From NCBI RefSeq assembly GCF_036850765.1, contig NC_089496.1:52645613-52709612 (forward strand): DNA of 64,000 nucleotides, read 5' to 3'. This stretch comes from Saccopteryx bilineata (taxonomy: Eukaryota; Chordata; Mammalia; Chiroptera; Emballonuridae). Below are positions 1-12,241 of this stretch, one piece after another; the stretch's first letter is position 1; each line of letters starts with the position of its first letter. A model generated the notes under the pieces. The model did no database searches. It worked only from the letters and a program-made list of their open reading frames with translations, and was not told the DNA's origin. A program made the translations under genes and the position numbers.

Positions 1-228
1 GAAGTGTGATTGTTGGGTCAGAGTAAGTATATACTTAACTGTAAATAAGAAAACTATGAAACACCTTTCCAAAGTGGCTGCCCCATTTTCTGTTCCTGTA
101 AACAGTGTTGTAGAAGGGCTTCTTCTGCTCCACAGGCACTTTACAATAGTAGAATTAGCCATTCTAGTTTAATGTTTTTACATTCTGACAGTTTTAATTT
201 GCATTTTCTCAGATGACTAATGAGTCTG
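1..228 (-). repeat. L1 LINE fragment (ORF2 end, antisense)
   Basis: Read on the minus strand this matches the last part of mammalian L1 ORF2. Landmarks on the plus strand are 'ccaaagtggctg' near position 70, 'agccattctag' near 157 and 'tttaatttgcatttt' near 193, in the order expected for an antisense copy. It is heavily diverged and enters from outside the window, so its left limit is unknown. It has no coding capacity. Confidence 0.75.
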
Positions 229-904
229 GGACACCTCCCAGGCGCCCACTCTGATGGGAGGAAGGGGGTTTGTCTAGACAGCTCTCCTCTTTTCTCTTCT
301 TGTATTATCTGACCAGTTTGGTTTGGGGTCTATGCATTGGAGTTATGGCGCTGGATTTCAGGAGACGTGCTTGGGGGACCGAGGTTTAGAAATCCGTGGC
401 AGGTTAAGTGTCAGAGCTACACCGCTCCTAACAAAGGGAACCCAACTCCGGTTTTATCCACCCATAAGCTGTCACCCTGAGCCTCTCTCCTCTCTCTCTG
501 CACCTGCTGGATGGAGGCGCCATCTGGTCAGGGAAGGAGAAGGTTTCTGTGGTGTTGAGGATGTGCGTCTTTTCCCTCCAAAATAGAAAGAGCTTTGGTG
601 TTGTTGGTGTTCCTTAAAGAGAAGAAGGGCATATGTTTCCCAATGAACACGACTTCTCTAAATTTAAGTCTGGGTGTTCCTAGCTATTTCTTTCCAGACC
701 TCACATTCCCAGGGAAAGAAGACCTACCAAAAAAGTATGTTGATTCTTTCTGTTCCGGCCTCTTTGAAGAGCTCTAGGCCTGGTCCCTGGCATCTCTCTG
801 CCCACTTACCCCTGGCCCACAAAGAACTCTGACGGCAGCAAGTTGGGGAGGGGAGTAGCTCTCCAGCTCGGTGTCTCAACAGCTCCCACGTGATGTTTGG
901 GATT
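229..904. other. Single-copy sequence, no gene seen
   Basis: I recognise no repeat or exon. Short open frames here (for example 323-586 plus) have no recognisable domain and no splice or start context. On the minus strand, 516-529 holds a weak CTCF-like core (agatggcgcc) that lacks the two leading C residues. Confidence 0.5.
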
Positions 905-1026
905 CCACAGGAAAAATCCGTGGGTCTGCAGAGACCCTGACTCACTAGCCAGGGGATCAGATCCGGGGATCTACATTTTAAATCAAGCATCACGGGGTAA
1001 TTCTGAGGCAGGCGAGCTGCGGGCAT
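905..1026. repeat. MER5-like hAT-Charlie DNA transposon fragment
   Basis: The order 'gggatctacattttaaat' followed by 'ggtaattctgaggcag' resembles the second half of the MER5A/B element, a non-autonomous hAT-Charlie relic common to placental mammals. The terminal inverted repeats are eroded. Assignment is by eye. Confidence 0.55.
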
Positions 1027-1944
1027 TTTAGGAAAGACTGGGATTGATAGATAGCCCTCTTCGCTCCTGTTTCCTCCTATTCGTTCTTCTTTTTATACTC
1101 GGAGACTGAGAGCAGGTCTCTCGGGATTTCATGTTCCATTATCCTAGTTGTATGTAATTCTTTCAAACGAGGATGTCATCTTCCCTTGACACGTACGGTT
1201 GATAAACACGTGCACACTCCGGTCCTCCTATTACAGTGCCCTCCGAAGACGCTCTACTTGTGCCCCAGGAAGCCGCCATATTTCCCCAGTGCTTGACTTC
1301 TCAAACTACCAACCCGGTCACTGTGCATCCCCGTGGAATTAATTTGTTTAAGACAGAACTGTGAAGACAAGAGACGATGAAGTATATATAATAAGACCAA
1401 ATCTCTACGGAAAACTTCCATCATCCAGCCTCTGGTCTAAATACTTTTATAGGTGTTGTATTTCATGTTGCTGTGCCTCAGGCACTGGTGGTGGTCTCAA
1501 ACAAATGAGAAACAAAAATAGGCATTTATTTAGCTCACCTGCAGGGTGGCTGGGGTTGGCTGGGGTTGGCTGATCTACGCTGGTTCACCCAGGCAAGTGT
1601 GTGTCACGTGCCTCTCATCTTTCTCCGGGGACCAGGGGTTCCCCCAGGCATGCTCTCCCATGGCTCTGACACGGGTAAGCACAGCGTTGGGCACACCACC
1701 ACATTCACTTGATTCGGTTGGCCAAACCCAAGCAAATCATTGAGTGAAGAGGTCATTTACTACTCTTGTAGAGGAAGAAATTGAAATGGTCACATGGCAA
1801 AAAAAAAAAACATGACAATAAGGAGAGCTGAAGAATTAGGGCCGGCAATACATTGTACTACAAGTATGAATTCTGACAACAATTTCATGAGATGGATACA
1901 GTACTCTTCTTACTGCTAGAATGTAGGAACGGTGTCATGGAAAC
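1027..1944. other. Single-copy sequence with a short G-rich tandem repeat
   Basis: No gene or clear interspersed repeat. Positions 1549-1572 contain two copies of a 12-base unit (ctggggttgg core) in tandem, and 1800-1811 is an A-run. Confidence 0.45.
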
Positions 1945-2115
1945 CACCAGAAGCCAGACTGGACTGAGTCTACTGCTGGCTTGCTGCTTGCTGGCTACAT
2001 GACTTTTAGCACTTAACTCCGTTGTTAAAATGGAGAAGATAGTTTTACTTGCCCTGTAGGGGACCATGAGGAATAAATGAGATTATGTGTAAGATGATTT
2101 AAAGTAGAGTTAGAT
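1945..2115 (+). repeat. MIR SINE
   Basis: The stretch 'agccagactgga...ctggctacatgactttta...ttaaaatggagaagatag...gaataaatgagatta' follows the order of the MIR consensus: tRNA-derived B-box area, conserved core, then 'aaaatgg..gataat' and 'aataaatgag'. MIR is an ancient SINE shared by all mammals. The copy is diverged and contributes no gene. Confidence 0.75.
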
Positions 2116-3749
2116 AACTGAAATTTAGGTGATACTGCCAAATTGATAGCTAACATTCCTGGAAAGTGTAACTGTTGATGAAAACATCTAACTTGTTGGC
2201 AACAATAACAATGAACAGAACAATTGATACCTTAAATCACCTTTACTCTTCTTTCAACCTTAGAGTCTCAGGTACCGCACTCCACCTGCTATTCACAATT
2301 AGCATTTGTTCTTTCATTAAACCATAGTTTGAAGACATCCTTATAGGTATTATTATTATATTTTATAATAAAACAAAAAATATATACAGCCCTGATAGTA
2401 AAGAGTATACATTAATAAAATAATGAGGGTTACTGGCAAATTTCCATTTATCATCCAAAACAATTTTCAGAAAACAGTTTTCATGAAAAGCTTTATTTGC
2501 AGAAAATATGCTCACCGTCCACATGTTTCATTTTTCTTTTTATTTCTCTAACTCAGGTGGATCCATTATTCATAAATATATAATTGTGAATTTTCAAAAT
2601 GTCAAGAAAAGGTACAAAGATTTAAACCCGAGCATTCTAAAAAAAAAAAATCTTGCATGAAGGGTTTTGTGTTTGAAGAGAGATTATTTCATCTTACGGC
2701 AAAAGACAGAGGTAGACATTCATTCAGCCACAGCCTGTTATAGACCTTCTAGTTTCAGAAAATCTTGTCGTAGGCACTGGGAACACAGATGATTAAAACC
2801 TTGTTCATATCTTCAAAGAGTTTCCAGTCCAATGGAGAAAATCTTTCGGAAAGTAAGTGATCGCAGTATAGTGTGACAGGCTCCAATAATTGTCAACACC
2901 GTGTTCTGGGCATCGCAGCCCAAACACAGGAAATTTCAGAAGCCAGGAGTGAACCAAGCAGAAAAGGTATGTGCAGAGCGAAATTACAGGGACCATCAGG
3001 CAATCAGAACATTGGGCTCGGGTTTCGGGAGTCTGGAAATAAAATAGGTCGGAATGGATGGAGCATCGAGTTATCAAAATGGCGGTAATAAGATGATTGG
3101 CAAAAAAAAAAAAAAAAGATGACAGGAGAAACTGGCCTGGGTCAGACCTTCGTGAACCTTGGATGCCACCACGCTGAGGATGGTGGGCTTGACTGAAAAG
3201 CATTTGGAGATTTTTAACACAGCCTCATTTACATATGCTTTTGACCCTTCTGATCGCTTTGTAGAAAATGGGCGAGTGGAGTGAGCAAGAGGAGTGAGCA
3301 GGCTCTTGCCTCCAGATAAGAACTAATGAATGGGGCCAGACTTCAGATACAGTCAATAAGAACAGAAGGGAAGGGAAGGGAAAGGATGCGGGAGAGGCAC
3401 AGGACCTGCGAGCGGAGCCATGTTCCCTGTGTGCAAGGCACTTCCTTTAGGGATTTGTTCCGATCAACAGGAGGCTGGTGATGCTTCAAGCCCTCCCCAC
3501 CTCCCCGCCTGCTCGAGCGAATACAATGGAAGCTACACAGACCTCCTGGTCGCTTTCCCTAGCTCCACAGAGAAGAGTTCAGGCAGTTAGCAACGAGCAC
3601 TGGGTACCACGATCCAAGGAGAGAGACATAGGGGCCGCTAAGCAGATCCAGATCTGTGAGATGATAAAACTGGCTCCGAACACAAGTACATCCTTTCACT
3701 CAATTACATCCAGTCTGTTAGAACCTTAGAAGTCTAGCATGAGGTAACC
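2116..3749. other. Single-copy sequence, no gene seen
   Basis: AT-rich to 2700, then mixed. Contains A-runs at about 2640-2650 and 3102-3117, and 'agggaagggaaggg' at about 3366-3385. The open frames at 2805-3203 minus and 3478-3729 plus show no recognisable domain and are judged chance frames. Confidence 0.45.
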
Positions 3750-3845
3750 ACCTAAACCCATTGCACAGATGAGAATACTGAGATCAAGAGACATTAAGGA
3801 ACTGTCAGTGACTAAGTGCTATTAAAATCCAAGGAGTCTTAGTTT
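3750..3845 (-). repeat. MIR SINE fragment, antisense
   Basis: 'cattgcacagatgagaatactgag' spread over 3759-3782 is the reverse complement of the MIR core (ctcagtttcctcatctgtaaaatgg type), followed by a degenerate remainder. Diverged, non-functional. Confidence 0.6.
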
Positions 3846-5191
3846 GTAACACTTTCTACCATACCACACCGCTATGATCTTATTTGTGAATCATCCTTAC
3901 TTGAATTAAACTGGTTTTCTTGTCTTTCTAGAAGGGGTCGCTAATGATGGGTTTTTATTTCGTTTCAACTTTGTATTCCTACTCATTTTTGTTTTTTGTT
4001 TTTTTCACTTTGTGTTTTTGGTTCCACTCGCTATTTCTTTAATGGAATAAAATTTTAGCTTTACTTTGTACTGCAAAGGACGATGGACAGAAATACGACC
4101 TTTAAAAAGAATAATTTAGCCTCAAATGCATCCCACGGTAATTTGATATTAGAGTACTTTTAAATAAATTATAGTTAATTAAGCATGCAAACACACTAAC
4201 TACTTTAAATACCCAATTAGCTACCTTAGCTGAAATAATTGTCCTGAATTGCACATTTTTTTTTTAAAGGCGTTCTTCAAGGTGTTACATAAATCTTTGT
4301 CTCAGGAATGAAAAAAAAATTTAATTATTCTTGGAAGAAAGAATATGGTAACAGTTGATTGTTCAGGAATACAAATATAGCATGAATCACTAGCGACTCT
4401 AGCCCTCCGTGTCTTCATCTGTTCAATAAAGTGCCTGACCTAGAAATTTACAATAGTTCTGCACTCCTCGCTGATGGTATCATCATCTGTGAGCTGGCCT
4501 CTGTAACTGACTTTGTCTGCAGGGCCCTGGACATTGCCCTCAGTCTGACCTCTCTCCTACTAGCCTCTACGCCCATGCCCTGTACCCGTCCTCATGCACC
4601 CCGTCATTTTCCGTGTTCCATGACCTGGCTCATCTCTGGAGATGCTAATATTTCCTTATCTTGAAACATTTTGACCTGGTGACATGTCCGCGAGGGTCTG
4701 CCTGGACTCTTAGTTTTTGTTTGTTTGTTTTATGAGGTGATTTAAATGAAAGCTTTCTGGAACACCGAGGTGACTGGTCATCACTGGGTCCTGCCTCATG
4801 GTCTCTATGCCTGGGTTATAAAGGAAGGATGAGACACACACACGGGGGGTCCCTGTACCTGTGGGCCTGCATTCTGTTCTCATTTGTTTTTGGTATTTCC
4901 TTTAATGTTCAACCTGCGTTCTTGCCTTGATCCAGCTTAGCATTAACCTTTACTCCCACCCTCCTCCCAAGTAACAGAAATGTATCAGAAAGCTCTAAAT
5001 GTAACACGCGGTCACGGTTTGTGACTAAAAACAAATGAGAACAAATACCTTCTTTGGAAATAGCAATTAAAAAAATAAACAGACTGATGTTTATAAACCT
5101 AAATACAATGAATTCCGGTTTGTGCAGAAGGGTTGATAGAGGGCATCACTGATATGTCACAGAACTCTGTATGTTACAGAATGATCTAACA
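3846..5191. other. AT-rich single-copy sequence
   Basis: No gene or clear interspersed repeat. The part from about 4080 to 4260 is rich in TTAATTA/AATTAGCTA words. Open frame 4431-4664 plus has no recognisable feature. Confidence 0.45.
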
Positions 5192-5477
5192 CAGTGGTCC
5201 CCAATCTTTTTTTGGGGCCACGGACCGGTGACCCAAGAAATATGTCAGAAAATATTTTCACAGACCGGCCTTTAGGGTGGGACGGATAAATGTATCACAT
5301 GACCGAGACAAGCGTCAAGAGTGAGTCTTAGACGGATGTAACAGAGGGAATCTGGTCATTTTTTAAAAATAAAACATCGTTCAGACTTAAATATAAATAA
5401 AACGGAAATAATGTAAGTTATTTATTCTTTCTCTGCCGACCAGTACCGGTCCGCGGCCCGGGGGTTGGGAACCACTG
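5192..5477 (+). mobile_element. Non-autonomous hAT transposon, copy 1 of a local family
   Basis: The element begins 'cagtggtccccaatctttt' and ends 'gttgggaaccactg', imperfect terminal inverted repeats of the hAT type. It is flanked by atctaaca (5184-5191) and atataaca (5478-5485), an 8-bp target duplication with one mismatch, which is the length hAT transposases make. At 286 bp it has no transposase frame, so it must have been moved in trans. Related copies lie at 25734-26027 (reverse) and 35440-35791 (same orientation). Relative to the third copy it lacks an internal segment of about 50 bp. Confidence 0.88.
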
Positions 5478-5485
5478 ATATAACA

Positions 5486-7591
5486 CATCCCTGGGATTCT
5501 CAGAACAGACCAGTGACATGGGTCATCTGGTCACTGTATAGTGACACTGAGGTGCAGGGCACATCCGATTAGTGGTTCCCACTTCTTGCATACCAGCACA
5601 GCCCTGGCATCCAAAAATACACTGCTCTCAAATGGATGGGTTGGAACCCATCAATATCAAAGAAATAATACCCAGCCAAATAGCTGCGTAAGTTTTAATC
5701 TCCTAAAATCTCCCAGGAGATCAATTTTTTCTTTTTCTTATACAGTGATTGTCCCTTCACAGAGACTAAAAACTTAATTAAACTTTAGTTGCCGTTTAGC
5801 CAAACTACACCACAATTTCATTGATTAGAAGTGATGAATCATACTCAAAAAGTCAATAGCATTAGGAAATGAAATGATAGAATTCAATACTTTAGGAAAA
5901 GTCACTTTAATGGAAAGGAGAGCAACCCTCCAAAGGAAGTTATAAAAAGAAAGATTGTCTAACATGCGTTTGGCCATTTTGTTTATTTACTAACAAGTCA
6001 ATAATAACATCCTACAAAACCCATTTCCCGGTGGCTATTAGTAATAAGAGAGCTTAGCCAAATGGCCCCATCGATCCATACAAGAAGCTACAGCCTGAGA
6101 GGGGTAACATTTTGAACACTCAGTCTGAATTTACCACGGTCAGTTTACATAAAAACGCCAGCAGTGGAGTGATGTGTGTTCTTGCTTCCAAGAACCAGGT
6201 CCCCTAAGGAGTTTCATTTAGGACTGTCTTTAAATTCCATGTCTGTGTTTAGGCAAAGCACCCCTCCAGTAAAAGATACATTGCACTGTTTAGAAAAAGC
6301 ACCTTAATAGTATGGGAGACAAGACGGAAGATGTTTTAAAATAAGCTTTGCACATTTAATTCAGGATTATTTACAGAGATTATAAAAGGTGTCAAGTTGC
6401 GAAAAGATATCGCTGGACTATATTTGGTAGAATTCAAAGGGGACTGTGGCTTAGGAGAAGAAAATGACTAGTAAAAAAAAATAAAATAAAATCATGGTGA
6501 CTTTTTTCATCAAAGTGAGAAACCCTAAAAAGATAAGCCCTTTAAAAATGGTTTCCCTTTGATTTAATATTTGCATTGAAAGGAGCTTGACATGAAATGT
6601 CAGGAAGGGAGTTCAAGGTTATTTGGGGCATTATGTAAAGAGACATCAGTGCCTTGAAATAAAAGTGCCAGTCCTTTACTCTGTGACTGGAATGATTTTA
6701 TTCATTGAGAAAGGGTCTCCTGTGGGGGGAGAAATGCTGAAAAATAGTAGAATTACAATTGAGACTTTTAAAGAGAACAGAGAATTGCTTTGTGAAAAAA
6801 AAGGCTAAAACAAAATCAGGAACCAGCCACATTGTCCTATTGCTTCAAAATCCTAGCCTCCCTTGGATCTAATTCTTTGAACAGAAATTCCGTTGATTAT
6901 CTAACGTACTATTGCAGCGGCTGTTAGAAGGATTACAGTGGCACCTGGGGAGGTGAGGGTTAGTCAGTCCATGACCCTCCGGGATTTTACTTTCTAGCTG
7001 AAGGATAAGAAAAGGGCAGGGAAAAAAAAATATTAGAAAGCACAAACATCAGAAATTTCTCAAGAAGTATAAGATTGCACAGAGTCGGGGAGGAGAGAGA
7101 TTTTTACTTAACCTGGAGAATCGAGGATCATCCAGAGGAGGGAGTTTTTGAGTGGTCTTGGAGAATGGATGGGCTTCTGAAGAGGCAATTTATATTGGGA
7201 AGGGTTCAAACAGAGCTCACAGGCTGCGTACAGTGAATGAATAGGGTGGGGGAGGCTGAGTAGAGTTTGAATGGTAGGCCATTGGCGGAGAAGACGGAGA
7301 GGCAAGACCAGGCAGGGACACTGGGGCTTTGTGAGGACAAGAGTGACAGGTGAGGGAGCCACCAGAGGGGCCCTTGGGGCGGGGGGAGGATCTGACAGGC
7401 AGCAGTAGGTCCAGCCCATGGGTCCGCGTGTCTGAGAGACGTCGGTGTGAATCCATGCTCTTTGTGCAATGCCTTTCCTTGAGCAAGGTTACATTTCCTG
7501 AGACCTTTCTCTCTCTTTTTACGATCGAGATGATGACTTTTTAGTGCCTCCTTCCGGAAGGTATGAGAATCTAATTAGATCATGACGCTGC
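5486..7591. other. Single-copy sequence, no gene seen
   Basis: AT-rich to about 6900, then more purine-rich. I recognise no repeat or exon. The overlapping minus-strand open frames between 7108 and 7486 are alternative readings of the same GC-biased stretch and show no domain. Confidence 0.45.
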
Positions 7592-8280
7592 TCAGTGTAC
7601 AGAGCGGACGATTGTTGTATGTTTGTGATTGGCGTTGTGATAGGATAGGTGCTGCGATGGAGAAAGATGGATGTAACAGTGGTGTGCACCGCAGGTTTGG
7701 ATACTGACGGGGGTGGGGGGTGGGGGGGGGGAAGGAAGCCAGGCAGAGAGGAAGAAGGTGGGACAGAATTTGGGGGGTGTAGGAACAGGTTTTTTACCTG
7801 TCACGAAAAGGGGGAGGTCAAAGATAACTCCAAAATGTGATCCCAGCCGAGCGGGTCAAAGTAGAATGCCACCTAGGTCTTTCTCATGAGTAGGTAAGTT
7901 AGATTTATGAGAAGTTCAGTGTGTGGTTTGGGTAAGTCATTTCGGTGTTTTCGAAAGGCAGCTTAGAAATGCAGCTGCGGGCTTAGGAGAGAGGCTTCGG
8001 TTACTGAGCTGAGCTCGGAAACCAGCTGCTGAAAGATGCTGGTTCAGGACTCGGTGGGGAATGAAACCGACAAGGGCTATGGACTCAGAGGAGGAAGCTG
8101 AAGGAATGAATCCTGAGCACAGTCTCCGTCTGGGACCCGGGAGCAGGGAGCGGTGCGTTCAGGAAGAAGGATAACACAGGAGGGTCACCCTGACAGCACA
8201 GCCTTGTGAGAACCAATCAGAGAAACAGACGGTTTTAAGGAGATGGGTCACAGAAGGTCAAAGAGAATGAAAATTCTAAA
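7592..8280. repeat. Possible degenerate ancient mammalian repeat
   Basis: The order of phrases (a 'gtcaaagataactcc' area, then 'gagaagttcagtgtgtgg', then 'cttaggagagaggcttcgg') reminds me of a widespread old mammalian repeat that I cannot name with certainty. Positions 7709-7731 are a G-run tract. No coding signal. Confidence 0.3.
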
Positions 8281-10202
8281 AACATCCGCTAATCTGTGGG
8301 GACCAGGCTAAGGTGAGGCTGGGTGGAAGCTGCCCCTCGCCTGTCGTGGCCAGACCTGCCCGGGCCCCAGGGAGAGGCGTGGACGGCTCCCTGTGCTGGT
8401 TTGACTGTGGACACGTGCTCCTTCAGCTCGCCCGCCTCCACCAGTGCCACGTAGGACCGCGAGAAGAACCTCCTTCTTGCTGGAAGAACATCAGAAACAC
8501 TCCCACCTTATGAATACTGAGGCTCCCAGGCCAGAATCGGAGACTTGCAAGTGCCTGTAGAGGTTATCTCCTCCCACCTGGGACCACAGCCCGGGAGGCT
8601 GGGCTCTCTGCTGTGGGCGTGGTGGTCTGGGACCCGGCAGGCACAAGGGGCTCCGATCTCATCCACCCTCTGGGGAACGGGGGTGCGGGCAGCCAGGACG
8701 CAGATCTAGCTGTGGTGTCCACAGCCCCTGGGCTGGGATCAGGGGTCTAGTCCAGGGAGAACCCAGTGGGAAGGTGAGCCCCGGTGAGCCCACGGTCAGG
8801 ACCACAGGAGGCCAGGCAATCTACCAGCGGACAGAGGGCCCTGGGACAGGACAGGGATCGAGGTGGCAGTTCTAGAATAAGCCAGGGTCTGGCTGAGAGC
8901 ACTGCAGACCCAGGCCGGGAGCACAGCAAATGCGGCTCAGTGCTGAGCGCTGGGGCGTCCCCTGCATCCGCAGCCACCGTTTCCCAACAACGAAGCAGGG
9001 CACGCGGCCGGTAGGCTCAGTGTCCCACTGCCCTTCTCAGGGGGCAAGTGAGCAGGGCCTTGACCCCGGGTCGGACGCCGTTCCTCCCTGACCTTTAGCA
9101 CTGACTCTTCACGTGGAGAGTGGACCTCCCTGTCCCGCAGTCTCCCTCGTGCCCGAGGGAGGGGTAAGCACGGCTCAGTGTCCAAGGCGCTGTGGAGAAG
9201 ACTGGACTGGCTAAGAAGACATGGAACGGGCTCGGAGCACACAGTCGGCGCTACGTATTTGTGAAGATCATTTTGTTGATGACGTTTATGGATGTCAGCC
9301 GTTGTTACTGAGATCAGCTGCTGGGCCGAGACAACTATAATAGTGTTTGGTCACGTGACAGGGTTCATCAAGGCAGCTCCGGGGAGGTAGTGTCTTGGGC
9401 TGACTTAGCACAGAGAATATGCTACTCTTCCTTAATGCACGTAGAGGTAGCTTCAGAGCGAGTCTCCACACGGAGGTCTGGCAGTCCCTACCAGTCAGTT
9501 AGGGTGACAGACCTATCCGCCATCTCCGTTCAGATGTGTAAGTTCTCCTCACAGCTCCCTAACGGGAACATTCCGCTTCGGAAGAGACCATTTTCCTGTC
9601 GACGCACTTACCCTCTCCAAAACGTCCCCCACGGTGTGGTTACATACCCGATTATTACACAGCGTTCAGTGCGGAATTCGTGTCTGCCTATTCATTTATC
9701 AGATAAAGTTTAAAAAGTAAAAATCCATAGTTTATCCAAGTCTCAGACGAGAGATGTTTTTACTCCCGTATCATATGCACAAATATATACATTAATCTCT
9801 TACGCGCACACCTGTCAGTCTTCACGGTCATGCTTATGTTCAGAGAAACTGTCAGATATTTCTCTGTTGATGTTAATCTTCACCTGGCAGCTGGCCTTCA
9901 GCAGAAGTTCAATGCTCTTTTTGTAGACATGACTTTGACATCTATTCTTAGCAAGATCAAGAGTTTTATTGCCTGTTTTGTTTTGTTTTGTTTACAACAT
10001 ACCACAGATATATTTATTAAAAAAGTATCAACAAAGTAGTGACCTGAACTTTTATAAAATGTCTTTGAATTGGTGTACTCACATGATGGTAAATATGGAT
10101 TTTTAAATTTAATCATGAGGTTTAATTACTATGACTAAGAAAAAAAAAAACCCTAAAAACCAACACTTCAGTGCTTATAGGTCGGCCTGTTTGGTGGGAA
10201 CT
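8281..10202. other. Single-copy sequence, GC-rich then AT-rich
   Basis: GC-rich to about 9250, then AT-rich. Overlapping open frames on both strands at 8747-9242 come from base composition; none has a recognisable domain. A TTTTG run lies near 9979-9992. Confidence 0.45.
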
Positions 10203-10216
10203 AGAAATAAGGACAA

Positions 10217-10591
10217 GCCCTGGCCGGTTGACTCAGTGGGAGAGCGTTGGCCTGGCATGCAGGAGTCCTGGGTTCGATTCCCGGCCAGGGCACACAGGAG
10301 AGGTGCCCATCTGCTTCTCTACCCCTCCCCTTCTCCTTCCTCTCTGTCTGTCTCTTCTCCTCCTGCAGCCAAGGCTCCATTGGAGCAAAGTTGGCCCAGG
10401 CACTGAGGATGGCTCCATGACCTCTGCCTCAGGTGCTAGAATGGCTCTGGTTGCAACAGAGCGACGCCCCAGATGGGCAGAGCATCACCCCCTGGTGAGC
10501 ATGCCAGGTGGATCCCGGTCGGGCACACGCGGGAGTCTGACTGTCTCCCTATTTCCAACTTCAGAAAAATACAAAAAAAAAAAAAAAAGAA
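10217..10591 (+). mobile_element. Long tRNA-derived SINE (type A), copy 1
   Basis: A tRNA-like head carries pol III box A (about 10229-10240) and box B (ggttcgattcc, 10271-10281). It is followed by a pyrimidine-rich link, a long unique body and an A-tail. The insertion is bounded by the 14-bp duplication agaaataaggacaa at 10203-10216 and 10592-10605, as expected for LINE-driven target-primed insertion. The body contains 'caccccctggtg' (10486-10497), the weakest of four CTCF-like motifs in this SINE type. The head is of the kind I associate with bats. Confidence 0.9.
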
Positions 10592-10605
10592 AGAAATAAG
10601 GACAA

Positions 10606-11139
10606 ACATCTTCACTCTAGATGATCAGGGTCATTTAGATAAAGTCCTGAGCACGTGTTAAACATGAGAAACAAAAGACACAGACAGATGTTTGTGTGGC
10701 TGTTCCCTTTTCCCGTGGTTATTGACGGCAAGGTCAGCTCTTCCAGTGTTTTAAAGAGAGAGAATATGGGTGAAGGAAAGGCCTTTGAGTTTCCCTGTTT
10801 TACGTTGTTGGAGGGCCCTCCGCATGCCCTGTGTAGGCCTCCAGCATTCAGAGCCCTGTCTGGTGCTAGCCCTCCTCCGCCTGTTCCCCGGTGCCACCGG
10901 CCACGCCCACATGACCGTGGAAGAGGCAGCGGATTTGACTTTTTCAGCAGAAATGCAGAGTGCTTTCCTGACACAGAGATGGAAACAGTATCGGGCACTG
11001 TGTATTGTTTTATTCCTAATGGCAGATAAAAGCTTTCAAAAGAATGATCACCTGTTCAACTCCCTTTCTATGTCAGGTGACCAAGTACTTCTCTCTCCTG
11101 TCCGTCATCCCTCTACGGAGGTGGTCGGGACAATCTTCA
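10606..11139. other. Single-copy sequence, no gene seen
   Basis: Overlapping open frames on both strands (10612-11201) share one GC-richer stretch, and none has a domain or initiation context that would favour it. No repeat recognised. Confidence 0.45.
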
Positions 11140-11240
11140 CTTTGCAGAAGGGGAAACTGAGGCTCGAAGGTGAAGCCGCTCTCCCAATGGCTCTCTATTA
11201 AAGATGCGGAGCGGGTGTTGGAATCCAGCTCAGGCCGCTC
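11140..11240 (-). repeat. MIR SINE fragment, antisense
   Basis: 'ttgcagaaggggaaactgag' at 11143-11162 followed by 'ggaatccagctcagg' is the reverse complement of the MIR core and its tRNA-derived part. Diverged, non-functional. Confidence 0.7.
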
Positions 11241-11248
11241 TTAGCAAC

Positions 11249-11421
11249 ACCCCTTCCCCCCTCCCCTCCCCCACTGCATCCCTTCCCCCCTCCCCTCCCC
11301 CCTCTCCTCCCCCCTCCTCCACAGCACCCCTCCCCCACCCCACCCACCCCACCCTCACCCCACCCCCACCCCTCCCCCACCCCATGCCACCCCCACCGCA
11401 CCCCCACCCCCACGCCATCGG
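11249..11421. repeat. C-rich low-complexity tract
   Basis: About 170 bp almost free of G on the plus strand, built from runs of 3-6 C separated by T or A (cccctcccc, ccccaccc types). The minus strand therefore has many closely spaced G-runs and could form G-quadruplexes. The long open frames on both strands here (11198-11600) are products of composition. Confidence 0.85.
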
Positions 11422-12241
11422 GGCTCCCTCCCACTTTGACAACTGGTTATGGAAGGCAAGGGCGTGGCCGGGGAAAGGCACGCAGGGTCCCCAAAGGCTA
11501 TTTCATGTGGGGACCACACAGGCTGACCATCTGATTGCCCTATTCCTGAGGGGGGGAAAAAATTCTTAAAAGAATGAAAACACTGTAACTTGGAAGACAT
11601 TTGAACAAAAGCATGAAAGCTGCAAGATTCATTATTTTCTCAAAGTCCAAGATCTAAACCAGAGCCAGCCGCACGTGACCTTCAGTTTCCGGACTCGGGA
11701 GGATCGCAGTTCTTCCGTTCATTTCGCAGCTCGCCGCCGTCTCTGGTTTTATCACAGCTCTAATTGGCTAGAGAGCCTGTAATTATGGTTAGGTGAATCC
11801 ATTTGTGTGAGATAACAAGCATCGGCTTTCTTCCATTTTCAAAAGTGATCATCTGTGCAAATTCAGATTGCCTTTTTTTTTTTTTTTTCCTTTGCCACTG
11901 TATTTATCCTTCCCTTCAGTCTTCCCTGTCTGTGTGACTTCTGTCTCTCAGACGTTGTTATTAGCGATGGGATGTGACAGGTGGAGAGAAGGCACAAGGT
12001 CGTTTCATTAGGTTGGAATCTGTTTCAGGCACATCACTTTCTTGTTTTTTTGTGTGTGTGTTTTTCTTTTTAAAAAAAGATCTATATGATAACTTGGCAA
12101 TTTAATTTTCTGTTTTAAATGCCTTCTTTCCTGATGACAGTCCTGCAGCTGCTTGATTCAATGTAAATGAGAGCCCAGATATCGAATTTCTCATTGAGTG
12201 TTCTACATTTCTTTTTTAAAAATGTAGATTAAAAAAATATA
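11422..12241. other. Single-copy sequence, possible conserved non-coding block
   Basis: No interspersed repeat seen. The parts at 11690-11875 and 12080-12210 contain homeodomain-type words (taattgg at 11761, taattat at about 11780) and an E-box cagctg (12146-12151). Polymorphic-looking T-run at 11873-11889. Confidence 0.4.

Noticed and set aside
516..529. CTCF site on the minus strand
   Set aside because: The agatggcgcc core is good but the two leading C positions are wrong, so it was left out of the feature list as a separate site.
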